DNA from: Desemzia sp. RIT 804
GTDB taxonomy: Bacteria; Bacillota; Bacilli; Lactobacillales; Carnobacteriaceae
Length of the DNA: 64,000 nucleotides
Assembly (NCBI RefSeq): GCF_016892605.1
Contig: NZ_JAFEMV010000002.1
Span: forward strand, 531,313-595,312
Reading direction: 5' to 3'
Shown: positions 39,932 to 49,341 of the stretch, one piece after another
How positions within the stretch are numbered: position 1 is the stretch's first letter
Layout of the letters: every line of letters starts with the position of its first letter
Notes under the pieces: model-generated
Databases searched by the model: none
The model's input: the letters and a program-made list of their open reading frames with translations, nothing else
Told to the model about the DNA's origin: nothing
Position numbers and translations under genes: made by a program

Positions 39932-41089
39932 TCAAAATAACTTCGTCAATAATAATGCCGCTGCTCCTAAAATTGTGGCGTCATCTCCTACTCTGGTCAG
40001 AGTAATCATATTATCTTTTCTTGCCTTTTCTGTTAACGCTCGTTGTTGAATAGTAGCTATAATACTCGGCATCAGAAATTTATGACTTTTCATCACACCT
40101 CCACCCAGAACAATTTTTTCGGGATTTAAAGAATGAATTAGATTAACAATGCCGATTCCGATTAAAACTCCTGTTTCTTCTAATATTTTTTGATATTCCT
40201 TTTTTCCTTCTAAAGCGTATTCATAAACCTTTTCTCCAGTTAGTTCTTCTGGAGCATCTGGTATTTTTATTTTTGCTCTACGCACAATGGCGTCTCCAGT
40301 TACAAATGTTTCGAAACACCCTTGATTACCACAACTGCATTTTTCTCCATCTAAAGAAATCGTCATATGTCCGATTTCACCTGCAATTTCTTGAGCTCCA
40401 TAACGCAATTTTCCGCTCTCAATCATTCCAGAACCAACTCCACGGCCAATATTTATAACCGTAAACGACTTTAATGTTCCATAATCGCCAAACCAATATT
40501 CCCCCAATGCCATAGCTCGAGAGTTGTTTTCAACTCTTACTTGAAGATCAAAAGTATCTTCCAATACCTCTTTTATATGAACATTTCTTAATCCAGAATT
40601 AGCTGAATATAAAGAGGTTCCTGTAGCAACATCAACAACCCCATGCATCGCAATACCAATACCAATTACTTTGTTTCCTTCAATCCCCATATCCTTGATA
40701 ACTAATTGAATAGCTTGAATTAATACAGCTAAGAAATTTTCTATCGTATGTGATTTGATTGGCAGTTCTGAACGAACTAAAATATTTCCTACTAAATCAC
40801 TTACGCAAGCTTTTATTGAATCAGATCCCGCATCTACACCTACTACATAATGCTCATTTCTATTCAACAAAAGCATAGTTGGTTTTCTTCCACCTTGAGA
40901 TTCTCCTAAATTACTTTCTACTACTAATTTTTCATCCATTAGTTCTTTCACTATACTGCTGACAGTTGGAGGAGTTATTCCCGTGACTTTAGCAATCTCT
41001 GCTCTGGATATAGGTCCTGACTGTCTGATTTTATTTAAAATTGTTGATTTATTAACAGACTTCATCATTTGAAAAGTTCCACGAACCAT
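39932..41089 (-). CDS. ROK-family repressor (NagC/XylR type)
   Basis: 385-aa transcription factor: N-terminal winged helix (ILNKIRQSGPISRAEIAKVTG), then the ROK domain with VGVDAGSDSIKACV and the zinc motif EKCSCGNQGCFE. The sugar-binding region NNSRAMALGEYWFG and GEIGH are present. Start ATG 41089 has AAAGGAG upstream. First gene of the minus-strand cluster ROK, GNAT, MupG-like, EIIC. A 12-bp perfect inverted repeat 45 bp upstream is its likely operator, so it probably represses the cluster until an amino-sugar ligand appears. Confidence 0.92.
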   Translation of the reverse strand: MVRGTFQMMKSVNKSTILNKIRQSGPISRAEIAKVTGITPPTVSSIVKELMDEKLVVESNLGESQGGRKPTMLLLNRNEHYVVGVDAGSDSIKACVSDLVGNILVRSELPIKSHTIENFLAVLIQAIQLVIKDMGIEGNKVIGIGIAMHGVVDVATGTSLYSANSGLRNVHIKEVLEDTFDLQVRVENNSRAMALGEYWFGDYGTLKSFTVINIGRGVGSGMIESGKLRYGAQEIAGEIGHMTISLDGEKCSCGNQGCFETFVTGDAIVRRAKIKIPDAPEELTGEKVYEYALEGKKEYQKILEETGVLIGIGIVNLIHSLNPEKIVLGGGVMKSHKFLMPSIIATIQQRALTEKARKDNMITLTRVGDDATILGAAALLLTKLF

Positions 41090-41133
41090 TCTTTATCTCC
41101 TTTACTCATTAAAAAGTTATCTTTCTTCCTCAC

Positions 41134-41162
41134 TTACTTAGTTAAATTAATTAACTAAGTAA
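41134..41162. promoter_or_regulatory. Probable ROK operator
   Basis: Perfect inverted repeat TTACTTAGTTAA-N5-TTAACTAAGTAA. A second repeat, TGCAATCAA-N14-TTGATTGCA, lies at 41175-41206. The rest of 41207-41497 is AT-rich and should hold the patB promoter, which I cannot place firmly. Confidence 0.65.
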
Positions 41163-41497
41163 AGAAAATATAAATGCAATCAAATTTTTAACATTTCTTG
41201 ATTGCACATCTTTTATAATCTTTATTTTTGTATTTTTTAATACTTTCACATTGTATCATAACGCTTCCATAAATGTAATACCTAATAAATATTTTTTTCT
41301 TCATATTTTTATGTTTGATAGTTCCTCAAATTTAGGTGGAAAATTCATCATTTTACAAAAGTAGCATCAAAAATTCCTACTATTCATCACCACGAGTTCA
41401 GAACATAAGCTCATCAAGCTATAAATTATTCAGGTAAGATAAAACTTTTATATGTTAGAATGTTTATAAGAAAACTAGATTTTTAGGAGGAAAAACT

Positions 41498-42685
41498 ATG
41501 GCTTATGATTTTACCACTGCTGTCAATCGAACACATACTGGTTCTGCAAAATGGCTCCAAATGAATCAATTAAATTCTTTATTAGATGAGACTATCTACC
41601 CTTTATCCGTCGCTGATGTGGATATGAAAATGGCTCCGGAAATCATTAGTGGGCTTCAAGAATTTTTAGATACTGCTATTTTAGGCTATGATCTTCCAAC
41701 TGAAGAATATTATGCTGCTGTAAAACAGTGGATGAAGACTCAACATAATTGGGAAATTGAAAACGAGTGGATCCTTACTGTTCCTGGTGTAGTCACCTCT
41801 TTTTTCCCAACCATTCGTGCCTTTACCGAACCGGGTGATGGCGTAATCGTTTTATCTCCTGTCTATTACCCTTTTTATGCTTCCATCGAAAAAACCAAGC
41901 GCAAACTTATTAAAAGCTCTTTGATACAAAAAGAGGCGCATTATGAAATCGATTTTGCTGATTTGGAAGAAAAAATGGCAAATCCAAAAAACAAAGTGCT
42001 CTTATTTTCTAATCCTCATAATCCGGTTGGACGTGTGTGGACCAAAAAAGAACTGGCTAAAGTAGTGGATCTTTGCGCGGCGAATGGTGTAGTGGTTTTG
42101 GCAGACGAGATCCATCACGATATCATCATGCCAGGACATACTTTTACACCAATGGCGACTGTAACTGAAGAAGCTGCTTCGGTTTGTATCACAGCAACAG
42201 CTGTCAGTAAATCATTCAATTTAGCTGGTCTTAAAAATTCCAATATCATTATTTCAGATACTAATTTGCGTGAACGATTCTTAGAAGATTTGGAAATCAC
42301 TGGTCTAGAAGGCGGAACAAACATAGTCGGGTTAAAAGCTACCGAATTAGCTTATTCAGTAGGCGGACCTTGGCTGGAAGAATTCAAAGAATTGATTTGG
42401 CACAATCATCAAGAACTGAAACGCTACTTGAATCAAGAGCTGCCAGAAGTTACTGTATTTGATTTAGAAGGAACTTATTTGCAATGGTTGGATTTCAATG
42501 CTTTCGATTTTACAAATGAAGAGCTAGAACAAGTTATGCACAATGAAGCTCTGGTATTTGGCGATGAAGGTTATATTTTCGGAGCAGAAGGCAGTGGCTT
42601 TGAACGGTTGAGTATTGCTGTACCTACTAAAGTTTTGATGGAAACACTTGAGCGATTGGTAAATACGATGAAGAAATACCGGTAA
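41498..42685 (+). CDS. PatB/MalY-type C-S lyase (PLP aminotransferase fold)
   Basis: Cytoplasmic PLP enzyme that releases thiols, ammonia and pyruvate from cystathionine or cysteine conjugates. 395 aa. PLP-binding Lys 238 lies in TAVSKSFNLAGLKNSN, a pattern typical of PatB/MalY; NPHNPVGRVWTKKEL and DEIHHDIIMPGH are also diagnostic. Start ATG 41498 follows AGGAGG. It is monocistronic with a strong terminator. Such enzymes can supply methionine precursors or create sulfur volatiles in food bacteria. Confidence 0.92.
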   Translation: MAYDFTTAVNRTHTGSAKWLQMNQLNSLLDETIYPLSVADVDMKMAPEIISGLQEFLDTAILGYDLPTEEYYAAVKQWMKTQHNWEIENEWILTVPGVVTSFFPTIRAFTEPGDGVIVLSPVYYPFYASIEKTKRKLIKSSLIQKEAHYEIDFADLEEKMANPKNKVLLFSNPHNPVGRVWTKKELAKVVDLCAANGVVVLADEIHHDIIMPGHTFTPMATVTEEAASVCITATAVSKSFNLAGLKNSNIIISDTNLRERFLEDLEITGLEGGTNIVGLKATELAYSVGGPWLEEFKELIWHNHQELKRYLNQELPEVTVFDLEGTYLQWLDFNAFDFTNEELEQVMHNEALVFGDEGYIFGAEGSGFERLSIAVPTKVLMETLERLVNTMKKYR

Positions 42686-42697
42686 AAAAGCTTTTGG

Positions 42698-42752
42698 AAA
42701 AGGGAATGACTCAAAACCCACTAACACTTGGATTTTGAGTCATCCCCTTTTT
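42698..42752 (+). terminator. Terminator of the C-S lyase gene
   Basis: AAAAGGG-ATGACTCAAAA/TTTTGAGTCAT-CCCTTTT hairpin followed by T residues. It could also end the convergent DUF6320 unit. Confidence 0.85.
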
Positions 42753-42896
42753 GTATGCAAATTTTTGAGGAAGAAATATAAAAACACCAAAGTAATTTAT
42801 TTTTGGGCATCATCTGAACTTTTCTTTGTCCTGTATAGACGCTATTCGACTTCTTACGACCGTCTGACCCTCTTTTTTATTTTAAGATGGAATCTG

Positions 42897-43565
42897 TTAA
42901 ATTTGAGCACGCTTTTGTAGTTCTGACAAAATGTCTTTTCCATGATTTATTATGATCCAGATAAACATCATCGTGCTCAACAAAAGAGATAGCTGGGAAG
43001 GAAAAGGCCACGTCGTCCAGTTGAAAAAAAGAAAAGTTGTTGGCAGAAATCCTAGCAGAGTAGCTGTCAACAAATACAAAATATAGTCTCCAACTTTTAA
43101 ACGGACAATCCGGACCGCGAAAAACATGGCTACTGTTGCAAAACTGCAAATAATCGGAATTGCATAAGTAGTTGACCACGCATTCCAACCAGCTAAATAA
43201 TCCAAATAAAAGCATATCAGTGAACTGAAAACGATCAAATACACAATGCCTTTGGCGATATTTCTTCGTTTGCGAATAATGATCAACACTACGAGCCATA
43301 AGCTGATGATACCAAATAAAGACATTTGCCAGACGCTCATAGGACTTGGAAAGAAAAATCCTCCGACAAAAAATCCGACAATGATCAATAAAGAAGAGAG
43401 CGTCAACCATTTAAAAGCTTTTTTCTTACTGAAACGTAAAGGGATGTCAGGGTAAGGACTGGGTACATTTTCCAAGGTTTCTGTTGCTGCTAACGACTGT
43501 TGACACAATGGGCACTTCGCCCATTCTCCTTTAACATTTACCTGACAATGCGGGCAATATTTCAT
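42897..43565 (-). CDS. DUF6320 zinc-ribbon membrane protein
   Basis: 222 aa. An N-terminal zinc ribbon with two CPxC pairs (YCPHCQVN and KCPLCQQS, about 4-22) is followed by six membrane segments starting near residue 53 (WLTLSSLLIIVGFFVGGFFF). Its start overlaps the stop of the condensation-like gene by 4 bp, so it is coupled to it. I do not know a function; the fixed partnership suggests a membrane anchor or partner for the acyltransferase-like protein. Confidence 0.8.
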   Translation of the reverse strand: MKYCPHCQVNVKGEWAKCPLCQQSLAATETLENVPSPYPDIPLRFSKKKAFKWLTLSSLLIIVGFFVGGFFFPSPMSVWQMSLFGIISLWLVVLIIIRKRRNIAKGIVYLIVFSSLICFYLDYLAGWNAWSTTYAIPIICSFATVAMFFAVRIVRLKVGDYILYLLTATLLGFLPTTFLFFNWTTWPFPSQLSLLLSTMMFIWIIINHGKDILSELQKRAQI

Positions 43566-44983
43566 TCTTCTTCACCTCTTAACTCTGAAGTTGTTACTTT
43601 ATTTGCAGCAACAGTCACTTCTACCCCTGCTTGAGTTAATTTTCTGACAAAGCTTTCTTGAATTGCGGTTTCTAAATAAGGCGAAGTAAACGAAATGCTC
43701 AGTTTGTCGCCGTGGCTGATAACGCAAAATTGCGGTCTGACAGCTGACGTATGGAAATACAGGGTATCGACATACGATTCCAAAAATGTTGGAAAAGAAA
43801 CTCGGCCTAAATTCGACATAGCCACCGTTAGATTTCGATTATTAAAGTAATTGACGATTTTTAAGATCCCGTCTTTTATAGGACGCGGGACTAGTCGGTT
43901 AAAAGGATTGTATTCAAATGAAATCAATCGGCTTAACCGTTTTTCCAGGTTTTCTTTAGTTAGCTGGTGCTGCATTTGTTTTGTCAACGTATCACAGATT
44001 TTTTTCACATCTACTTCTTTTTCTTGGGGATAAGTGTATTTTAATTTGACTGTACTGAAGAAATTACGTTCTGAATTTGATGGGTAAAATTGACGCAAAT
44101 TGACTGGAACTGATATTGCTATCGTTTCACCAGTTTGAAAAGTCGGACTGGCCTCTCGGATTGCTTCAAAATATAAAGCAATTAGATACATTGTCAATGT
44201 AGCATCCTGTTCATGAGCCAGATTCAAGACCTCTCGTACTGGCATCTCTAATTCGATCACTTTTGTTCGATTATCAGCTGTCTTTTTACCTACTATCCGA
44301 TGCACTTTCCGTTTCTGGCGTTTTTTTCTTTTTGTTGTCCACACAAATCGTTTCGCTTTTCGACCATACTCAAATGCTGCTCTTTTGCTGCTTTTAGCAA
44401 ATTTTCGTAAAGCCGATTGAGCAGATTCTGTAAAGTTTTGCTGTTCTCCTTGGCGGAAATACGTGACAAAACTATCTTCTAAATGCCGTTGTTCAATTTG
44501 ACGTTGTTCGTTTGTGATATCTTCAAGTGCTTCTGGATGACGCAATAAGATATATTCTTTCAATAAGTCTTCAAAAAACCATAATGCACCTGTCCCATCG
44601 CTCAATACATGAAAAACCTCCAAGTGGACACGATGATGATTATAGATCACCCGGAACAGTAATTCCGATTGATCGAAATGATACAATTGCGAACAGGGAG
44701 GCAATACATCCCGCGTCACTTGCGGCTTGATGTCTGAATACTGAAGATAATACCAAAATATACCGCGCCTTAAAACACTATGGTAGAGCATATACTGAGC
44801 ATACGTTTTTTCAAGGGCCTGTTGCAAAATGACAGGATCAACCTCGTTTTGCATTTCCGCACTTAACCGAAATACTTTGGTATCCGTGGTAGACATGGCT
44901 GCTAAAAAAATATTCGATGCATTATCCAATCGCACCCAGCCTCTTTGATTGTTTGTTTTTGTCTGCAACTGTTTCACCTCCAC
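43562..44983 (-). CDS. Condensation-domain-like acyltransferase
   Basis: 473-aa cytoplasmic protein with the fold of NRPS condensation domains, PapA and alcohol acyltransferases. The catalytic HxxxDG motif is at His 125 to Gly 130 (EVFHVLSDGTGALWFFEDLL). The second half has the conserved VPVNLRQFYPSNSERNFF-like segment of the family (compare NLR and NFFS). There is a basic stretch near 205-235. It is encoded between an alpha/beta hydrolase and DUF6320 on the same strand. Donor and acceptor are unknown; ester or lipid formation is plausible. Confidence 0.82.
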   Translation of the reverse strand: MEVKQLQTKTNNQRGWVRLDNASNIFLAAMSTTDTKVFRLSAEMQNEVDPVILQQALEKTYAQYMLYHSVLRRGIFWYYLQYSDIKPQVTRDVLPPCSQLYHFDQSELLFRVIYNHHRVHLEVFHVLSDGTGALWFFEDLLKEYILLRHPEALEDITNEQRQIEQRHLEDSFVTYFRQGEQQNFTESAQSALRKFAKSSKRAAFEYGRKAKRFVWTTKRKKRQKRKVHRIVGKKTADNRTKVIELEMPVREVLNLAHEQDATLTMYLIALYFEAIREASPTFQTGETIAISVPVNLRQFYPSNSERNFFSTVKLKYTYPQEKEVDVKKICDTLTKQMQHQLTKENLEKRLSRLISFEYNPFNRLVPRPIKDGILKIVNYFNNRNLTVAMSNLGRVSFPTFLESYVDTLYFHTSAVRPQFCVISHGDKLSISFTSPYLETAIQESFVRKLTQAGVEVTVAANKVTTSELRGEEE

Positions 44984-45012
44984 ACTACGTTAAAATAAGC
45001 GAACTGTATTTT

Positions 45013-45939
45013 TTAGTTATATGTGTCTAAAAATGCATTGATGACTTCATAAGTTTCCACAACTGGTTCTACAAATTTCGGATACGTAATAAATCCATGG
45101 ACCGTTTCCTTTACACGATGAACTTTCACTCTATTCCCAGCTTCTTCCAGTTTTTCTCCATAAGCTTCTCCTTCATCTCGGAGTGGATCATATTCAGCCG
45201 TAACGATCAATGTATCAGGCTGTCGTGTTAAATCGTCAGCTGTCAAAGGAGATATATATGGACTTTGACGCGTCTTTAATTCAGGAGCGTACAACTCCAT
45301 GTATTCTTGCATTTTTTTAGCCGTCAATCCATAATCATAACCATTTGTATGTATCGACTCGAAAGGTGAATTTTCTGTATGGTCCCAATAAGTCACGGGA
45401 TACAACAGAATTTGACGTGTTGGTACTATTTTTCCTTCATCTCTTAACAATAGTGAAACTGCCGCTATCAAATTAGCCCCCGCAGAATCGCCGATCAAGG
45501 TCAGCTTTGAAGTATCTGCCAATCGTGTCATTTCTAAGTGATTTAAAAAAATGTCCACCACTCGATAACAATCTTCTAAACCAGCTGGATAAGGATATTC
45601 CGGTGCTAAACGATAATTGACGGAGTAAACCACTCTTCCTGTTAGATCTGCCATGTTTACACAAGTGGTGGTATAGGTATCGATATTGCCTGTTACCCAG
45701 CCGCCACCATGCACAAACAGCAAAGCATCATCATGTCGTCTTTCTTTCGGATGAAATATTCTAACTGGTATATCATGAGACTGATCTTTAGAATAAATTT
45801 TTTGATCTAATATAACGTACCCCTTCTTAGCCTTTTTTGAAAAAAACTGTTGCATTTTTCTTACCACTTCATAGTCCTCTTGCATGTTGATTTTAGGGGA
45901 AGACATCATTTTCAACACAAATTTAAAAACCGGATTCAT
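45013..45939 (-). CDS. Alpha/beta hydrolase, hormone-sensitive lipase family
   Basis: 308-aa esterase-like enzyme. Oxyanion-hole motif HGGGW at 77-81, nucleophile Ser 152 in GDSAGAN, then the acid and base in EYDPLRDEG and ETVHGF; the triad is complete. An N-terminal cap helix precedes the fold. It lies 29 bp upstream of the condensation-like gene, so all three genes of this unit are probably co-transcribed. It may hydrolyse, or supply acyl groups to, an ester made by its neighbour; this is inference. Confidence 0.88.
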   Translation of the reverse strand: MNPVFKFVLKMMSSPKINMQEDYEVVRKMQQFFSKKAKKGYVILDQKIYSKDQSHDIPVRIFHPKERRHDDALLFVHGGGWVTGNIDTYTTTCVNMADLTGRVVYSVNYRLAPEYPYPAGLEDCYRVVDIFLNHLEMTRLADTSKLTLIGDSAGANLIAAVSLLLRDEGKIVPTRQILLYPVTYWDHTENSPFESIHTNGYDYGLTAKKMQEYMELYAPELKTRQSPYISPLTADDLTRQPDTLIVTAEYDPLRDEGEAYGEKLEEAGNRVKVHRVKETVHGFITYPKFVEPVVETYEVINAFLDTYN

Positions 45940-46124
45940 GAGTATACTCCTTTTATATTCAAACGAATGATTTCGTATAGCTGTTTTTATCCAACTTAAA
46001 AAATCTCCACGTTAATTTTAACCTCTAGTTGCTAGATTCTTTTACAAACAGAATCTACTTACTTTCTTTTATTTTACTAGACTTGAGCCTAATTTGAAAC
46101 AAACAACTCAACAAAGCGTATTTA

Positions 46125-46154
46125 TTGACCTTTTTCTCTATTCTTTGTTAAACT
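46125..46154 (+). promoter_or_regulatory. Promoter of the YdhK-like lipoprotein gene
   Basis: TTGACC (46125-46130) and TAAACT (46149-46154) with an 18-bp spacer, 55 bp before the start. Confidence 0.55.
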
Positions 46155-46209
46155 AATGAATGGTTACAACTGTAATCGAAACGAATTTAATTTGATAGGA
46201 GGAAAAAGG

Positions 46210-46782
46210 ATGAGTAAAAAAAGAATGATCACGTTCTTAACATTGGCTGCTACAGTTGCTTTATCCGCTTGCTCTACTACGGATGAAACGGAAACGACCT
46301 CTTCAGAGTCTAACGCTCCAGTAGAAGAATCTGATATGGGGCACATGATGCACGACAATTCTGGCGAGATACCAGAAGTTCTCGAAGAAGCTCAAGATCC
46401 GATGTATGAAATCGGAGATACGATTATGATCGAGACAGGACACATGGCAGGAATGGAAGGCGCAGAGGGGATTATTGTAGGAGCTTTTGATACTGTTGCT
46501 TATGAAGTCTCTTATGATCCTACGAATGGCGAAGAACGCGTAGAAAACCATAAGTGGGTCGTACAAGAAGAAATCACTGAAGCTAGTGACACGATCCTAG
46601 AACCAGGTACTGAAGTGACATTGGAAGCTATGCATATGGAAGGTATGGAAAGAGCTACAGCTACCATCGATGCAGCCAATGAAACAACTGTTTACATGGT
46701 CGACTACCAACCAACTGATAACGGTGAAGTAGTTAAAAATCATAAATGGCTGACCGAAGAAGAATTAGCATCTGTTGAATAA
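46210..46782 (+). CDS. YdhK-like lipoprotein with two DUF1541 repeats
   Basis: 190-aa secreted lipoprotein. I chose ATG 46210 (GGAGGAAAAAGG just upstream) over the in-frame 46156. The signal peptide ends at the lipobox LSAC, followed by a Thr/Ser/Glu linker and MGHMMHD. The mature part is a tandem duplication: YEIGDTIMIETGHMAGMEGA and EVTLEAMHMEGMERA each lead to an EN/KN-HKW block. The His/Met-rich motifs suggest metal binding, perhaps copper, but the function of YdhK is not established. Confidence 0.85.
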   Translation: MSKKRMITFLTLAATVALSACSTTDETETTSSESNAPVEESDMGHMMHDNSGEIPEVLEEAQDPMYEIGDTIMIETGHMAGMEGAEGIIVGAFDTVAYEVSYDPTNGEERVENHKWVVQEEITEASDTILEPGTEVTLEAMHMEGMERATATIDAANETTVYMVDYQPTDNGEVVKNHKWLTEEELASVE

Positions 46783-46789
46783 TACAACA

Positions 46790-46831
46790 CCCCCCAATAG
46801 TGCTGCAACTACCAGCAGCACTATTGGGGGG
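46790..46831. terminator. Shared terminator, convergent lipoprotein and ABC genes
   Basis: Perfect 17-bp stem: CCCCCCAATAGTGCTGC and its complement around an 8-nt loop, very GC-rich for this genome, without a good T tract. Confidence 0.7.
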
Positions 46832-46836
46832 CATCA

Positions 46837-48483
46837 TTATTCTTTGAATTGTTTCCAGAAAGTTTTTTTGTATCTAAACAGTACTACAGCTGACACGATC
46901 AGTGGTATAAGTACCACGGCGATAGAAAATACTAGTTGCCCGAGGGGCGGTAAAGCTAGCAAGATCAGCGAAACTGCTACTACCGCTAAAACACCAAAGA
47001 AAACAGTGATGAAAATACTGATGACTTGAATCCAAGTACCAGCACCTCTGGTAAAAAGCTCAGTCAGATTTTGCCATTCCAAATCAAGCAACCGATAATC
47101 ACGCACAAAGTAATAATGGCTCAATACAAATGTTCCTACAACTAATCCCATCAAAAACAGCACTCCAAATAAAAGCGGAACTTGGAAAAATACTATTAAA
47201 CTAATAGCCAATATGGCTGGGAGGATCAGCTCAATACTAAATGCAAAAAGAAATTTTTGTCTTAAATACTGTTCCATTGAAAAAGGCAATGATTTAAGAT
47301 ACAAGAAATTTTCTCGGTCCAAGGAAATGATGACTCCTACAATCGAAACGGCATTTAAAGTAAGAAATGCATAAATCAAACCACTAAATAAAAACACCGG
47401 CCAAAATAGTGTAGGCACCATTGCCAATTCAGGACCACTAAATAAAGTGGGGCCAATCACGACTAATGGAAGCAAGAGTTTTGAACTAAGAAATTGCATC
47501 ATCAGCGTTCCATCTTGAATAATGCCAAAATTATATTTAACCAATGTTTGATTGATCGATGATGTACTTTGAGCAGCAACTCCGCGATTTTTGTTTTTTG
47601 CTTGTTTCTTTGAACTACTGGACGGTTTCACAGAGGTCGTTTGCTCTGCTTGATAAAAAGAAGGTACGACCACTTTGAACACGATCAGCGACAGAATTGC
47701 CAATACCAATATCCAACCTAGAATACCAAACCAAGCTGCGTTATCTGGTTCCAAGAAAATACGATGAAATACATCTAAGAAAGGGATAACAGACATATCT
47801 GGAATGACTTCTCCAACCGTATCCATCGATGCTGTAGCTCTATTGGAAAGGAAATAGACCGATACCACCATTCCGATACTAGACAAACTGTAAAGTGCAG
47901 TAATTACTCCTTGTTTGTGATTCTCGAACAACGGAAATTTCGTTATGAGATGTACCAGCAGAATAGAAAATGCCAATACAACAGCCATAATCAATAAAAA
48001 CGAGCCTATTGAGCCTGGAAGCACAAGTAGTAATGGTTTCCCTGCATCTATACCTAGTAAGACCAATAAAATCAAGACCGGAACCAAATAAGGCAACAGC
48101 ATAAAAATCAAGACCGACACTTTTGCTATAAAAATCTCACTTGCTTTAAAAGGAAGTGGAAGATAGTGAGCCAAGTCTTTAGAATCGTAAAAGAGATTAA
48201 AAATCAAATAAAACCCCTGCAGCAAAGCCATTAGAATAATAGTAGCAATAAAAGTCGTAAACATTCCTGGATATTGAGCCAGATCAATACTGGAAAACAT
48301 AAAACCAAATAGAAATAAAAACATCACGAACAAAAGAACATTTTGTCCTAACAAATACATATAAGCCGATACCTTAGAAGCCTTACCTTTTTTTGTTTCT
48401 TTGTTGCGCCGTTTTTCGATCATTTGCGGATTAGCATAAATCATGTTGACCTTGGCTAATTCTACTATTTGTTTCATCCGCAT
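46837..48483 (-). CDS. ABC transporter permease
   Basis: 548-aa membrane protein with about twelve hydrophobic segments and a charged central loop (near residues 280-300, rich in Ser and Lys). It lies 4 bp after the ATP-binding gene, so the two form an exporter-type ABC unit. The segment YDSKDLAHYLPLPFKASEIF, shared with large putative exporter permeases of Firmicutes, supports the call. Substrate is unknown; bacteriocin or peptide immunity is possible but not supported here. Confidence 0.85.
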   Translation of the reverse strand: MRMKQIVELAKVNMIYANPQMIEKRRNKETKKGKASKVSAYMYLLGQNVLLFVMFLFLFGFMFSSIDLAQYPGMFTTFIATIILMALLQGFYLIFNLFYDSKDLAHYLPLPFKASEIFIAKVSVLIFMLLPYLVPVLILLVLLGIDAGKPLLLVLPGSIGSFLLIMAVVLAFSILLVHLITKFPLFENHKQGVITALYSLSSIGMVVSVYFLSNRATASMDTVGEVIPDMSVIPFLDVFHRIFLEPDNAAWFGILGWILVLAILSLIVFKVVVPSFYQAEQTTSVKPSSSSKKQAKNKNRGVAAQSTSSINQTLVKYNFGIIQDGTLMMQFLSSKLLLPLVVIGPTLFSGPELAMVPTLFWPVFLFSGLIYAFLTLNAVSIVGVIISLDRENFLYLKSLPFSMEQYLRQKFLFAFSIELILPAILAISLIVFFQVPLLFGVLFLMGLVVGTFVLSHYYFVRDYRLLDLEWQNLTELFTRGAGTWIQVISIFITVFFGVLAVVAVSLILLALPPLGQLVFSIAVVLIPLIVSAVVLFRYKKTFWKQFKE

Positions 48484-48487
48484 CTAT

Positions 48488-49258
48488 TTACCCTCTCCCT
48501 TCTGTTTCTGCTGAAGAGGTAACACTTTGACTTTCTTCTGGTTGTCTGCCTGCCATTTTCAAGTAAATGGTTTCGAGAGATTGATTTTCATTTTGTACCT
48601 GCAGATCTTCGATCGTTCCGTCATATAGTACTTCACCTTTTTTAAGAATAGCGATGTGATCGCAAATTTGTTGTGCAGTATCTAATACGTGTGTGGAAAA
48701 TAAAACAATATTTCCTGCAGCAGCGTGTTGCTTCATCATTTCTTTTAAATCAAATGACGCTTGCGGATCTAGACCAGTCATTGGTTCATCTAAAACCCAA
48801 ATATCCGGATTGGAAAGCAACGCTCCAATGATAAAAGTTTTTTGCCTCATTCCATGTGAAAATGAACTGATGACTCCATACTGATTTTCCGTCATATCAA
48901 ACAACTCAAGTAAAGTAGTTAGTTTACTTTGATAGTTTTCAGATGAAATACTATATGCCGTTGCCATCAGATTCCAGTATTCTATTGCTGTCAAACGTAA
49001 AAACATGTTTGGCGAATCTGGAACATAACCTATTTTATTTTTGATAGCCAAACGATTGTCTGCTAATTTTTCTCCATCTACCCATATTTCTCCTGCAGAA
49101 GGATCAATGATACTCACTAAAGCTTTAATAGTTGTCGATTTTCCAGCTCCATTGTGACCGATCAATCCAAAAATCTCTCCAGGGCGAATCGTTAAAGAAA
49201 CGTTCTTTAATGCTTGTTTTTGTCCATAGTTTTTCGACACATTTTTAAGTTCAATCAT
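48488..49258 (-). CDS. ABC transporter ATP-binding protein
   Basis: 256-aa exporter-type ATPase. Walker A GHNGAGKST at 34-42, signature SSFSHGMRQK, Walker B IWVLDEPMTGLD, H-loop FSTHVL. It drives the permease encoded 4 bp downstream. The C-terminal 30 residues are polar and poorly conserved. Upstream, at 49342-49499, lies repeat copy C and then the end of the T7SS locus, so this gene begins a separate unit. Confidence 0.92.
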   Translation of the reverse strand: MIELKNVSKNYGQKQALKNVSLTIRPGEIFGLIGHNGAGKSTTIKALVSIIDPSAGEIWVDGEKLADNRLAIKNKIGYVPDSPNMFLRLTAIEYWNLMATAYSISSENYQSKLTTLLELFDMTENQYGVISSFSHGMRQKTFIIGALLSNPDIWVLDEPMTGLDPQASFDLKEMMKQHAAAGNIVLFSTHVLDTAQQICDHIAILKKGEVLYDGTIEDLQVQNENQSLETIYLKMAGRQPEESQSVTSSAETEGRG

Positions 49259-49341
49259 ATGTATTCTCTCCCTTTTTTAAATTTGTCCCTGCGGCCAGTA
49301 TGTCAAAGATCAACTTAAGAATCAAGTAAACAAACGGGGTT

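Noticed and set aside
42877..43410. 177-codon frame on the minus strand
   Set aside because: It is an alternative frame of the DUF6320 gene, which has zinc-ribbon and membrane features and overlaps its upstream partner correctly.
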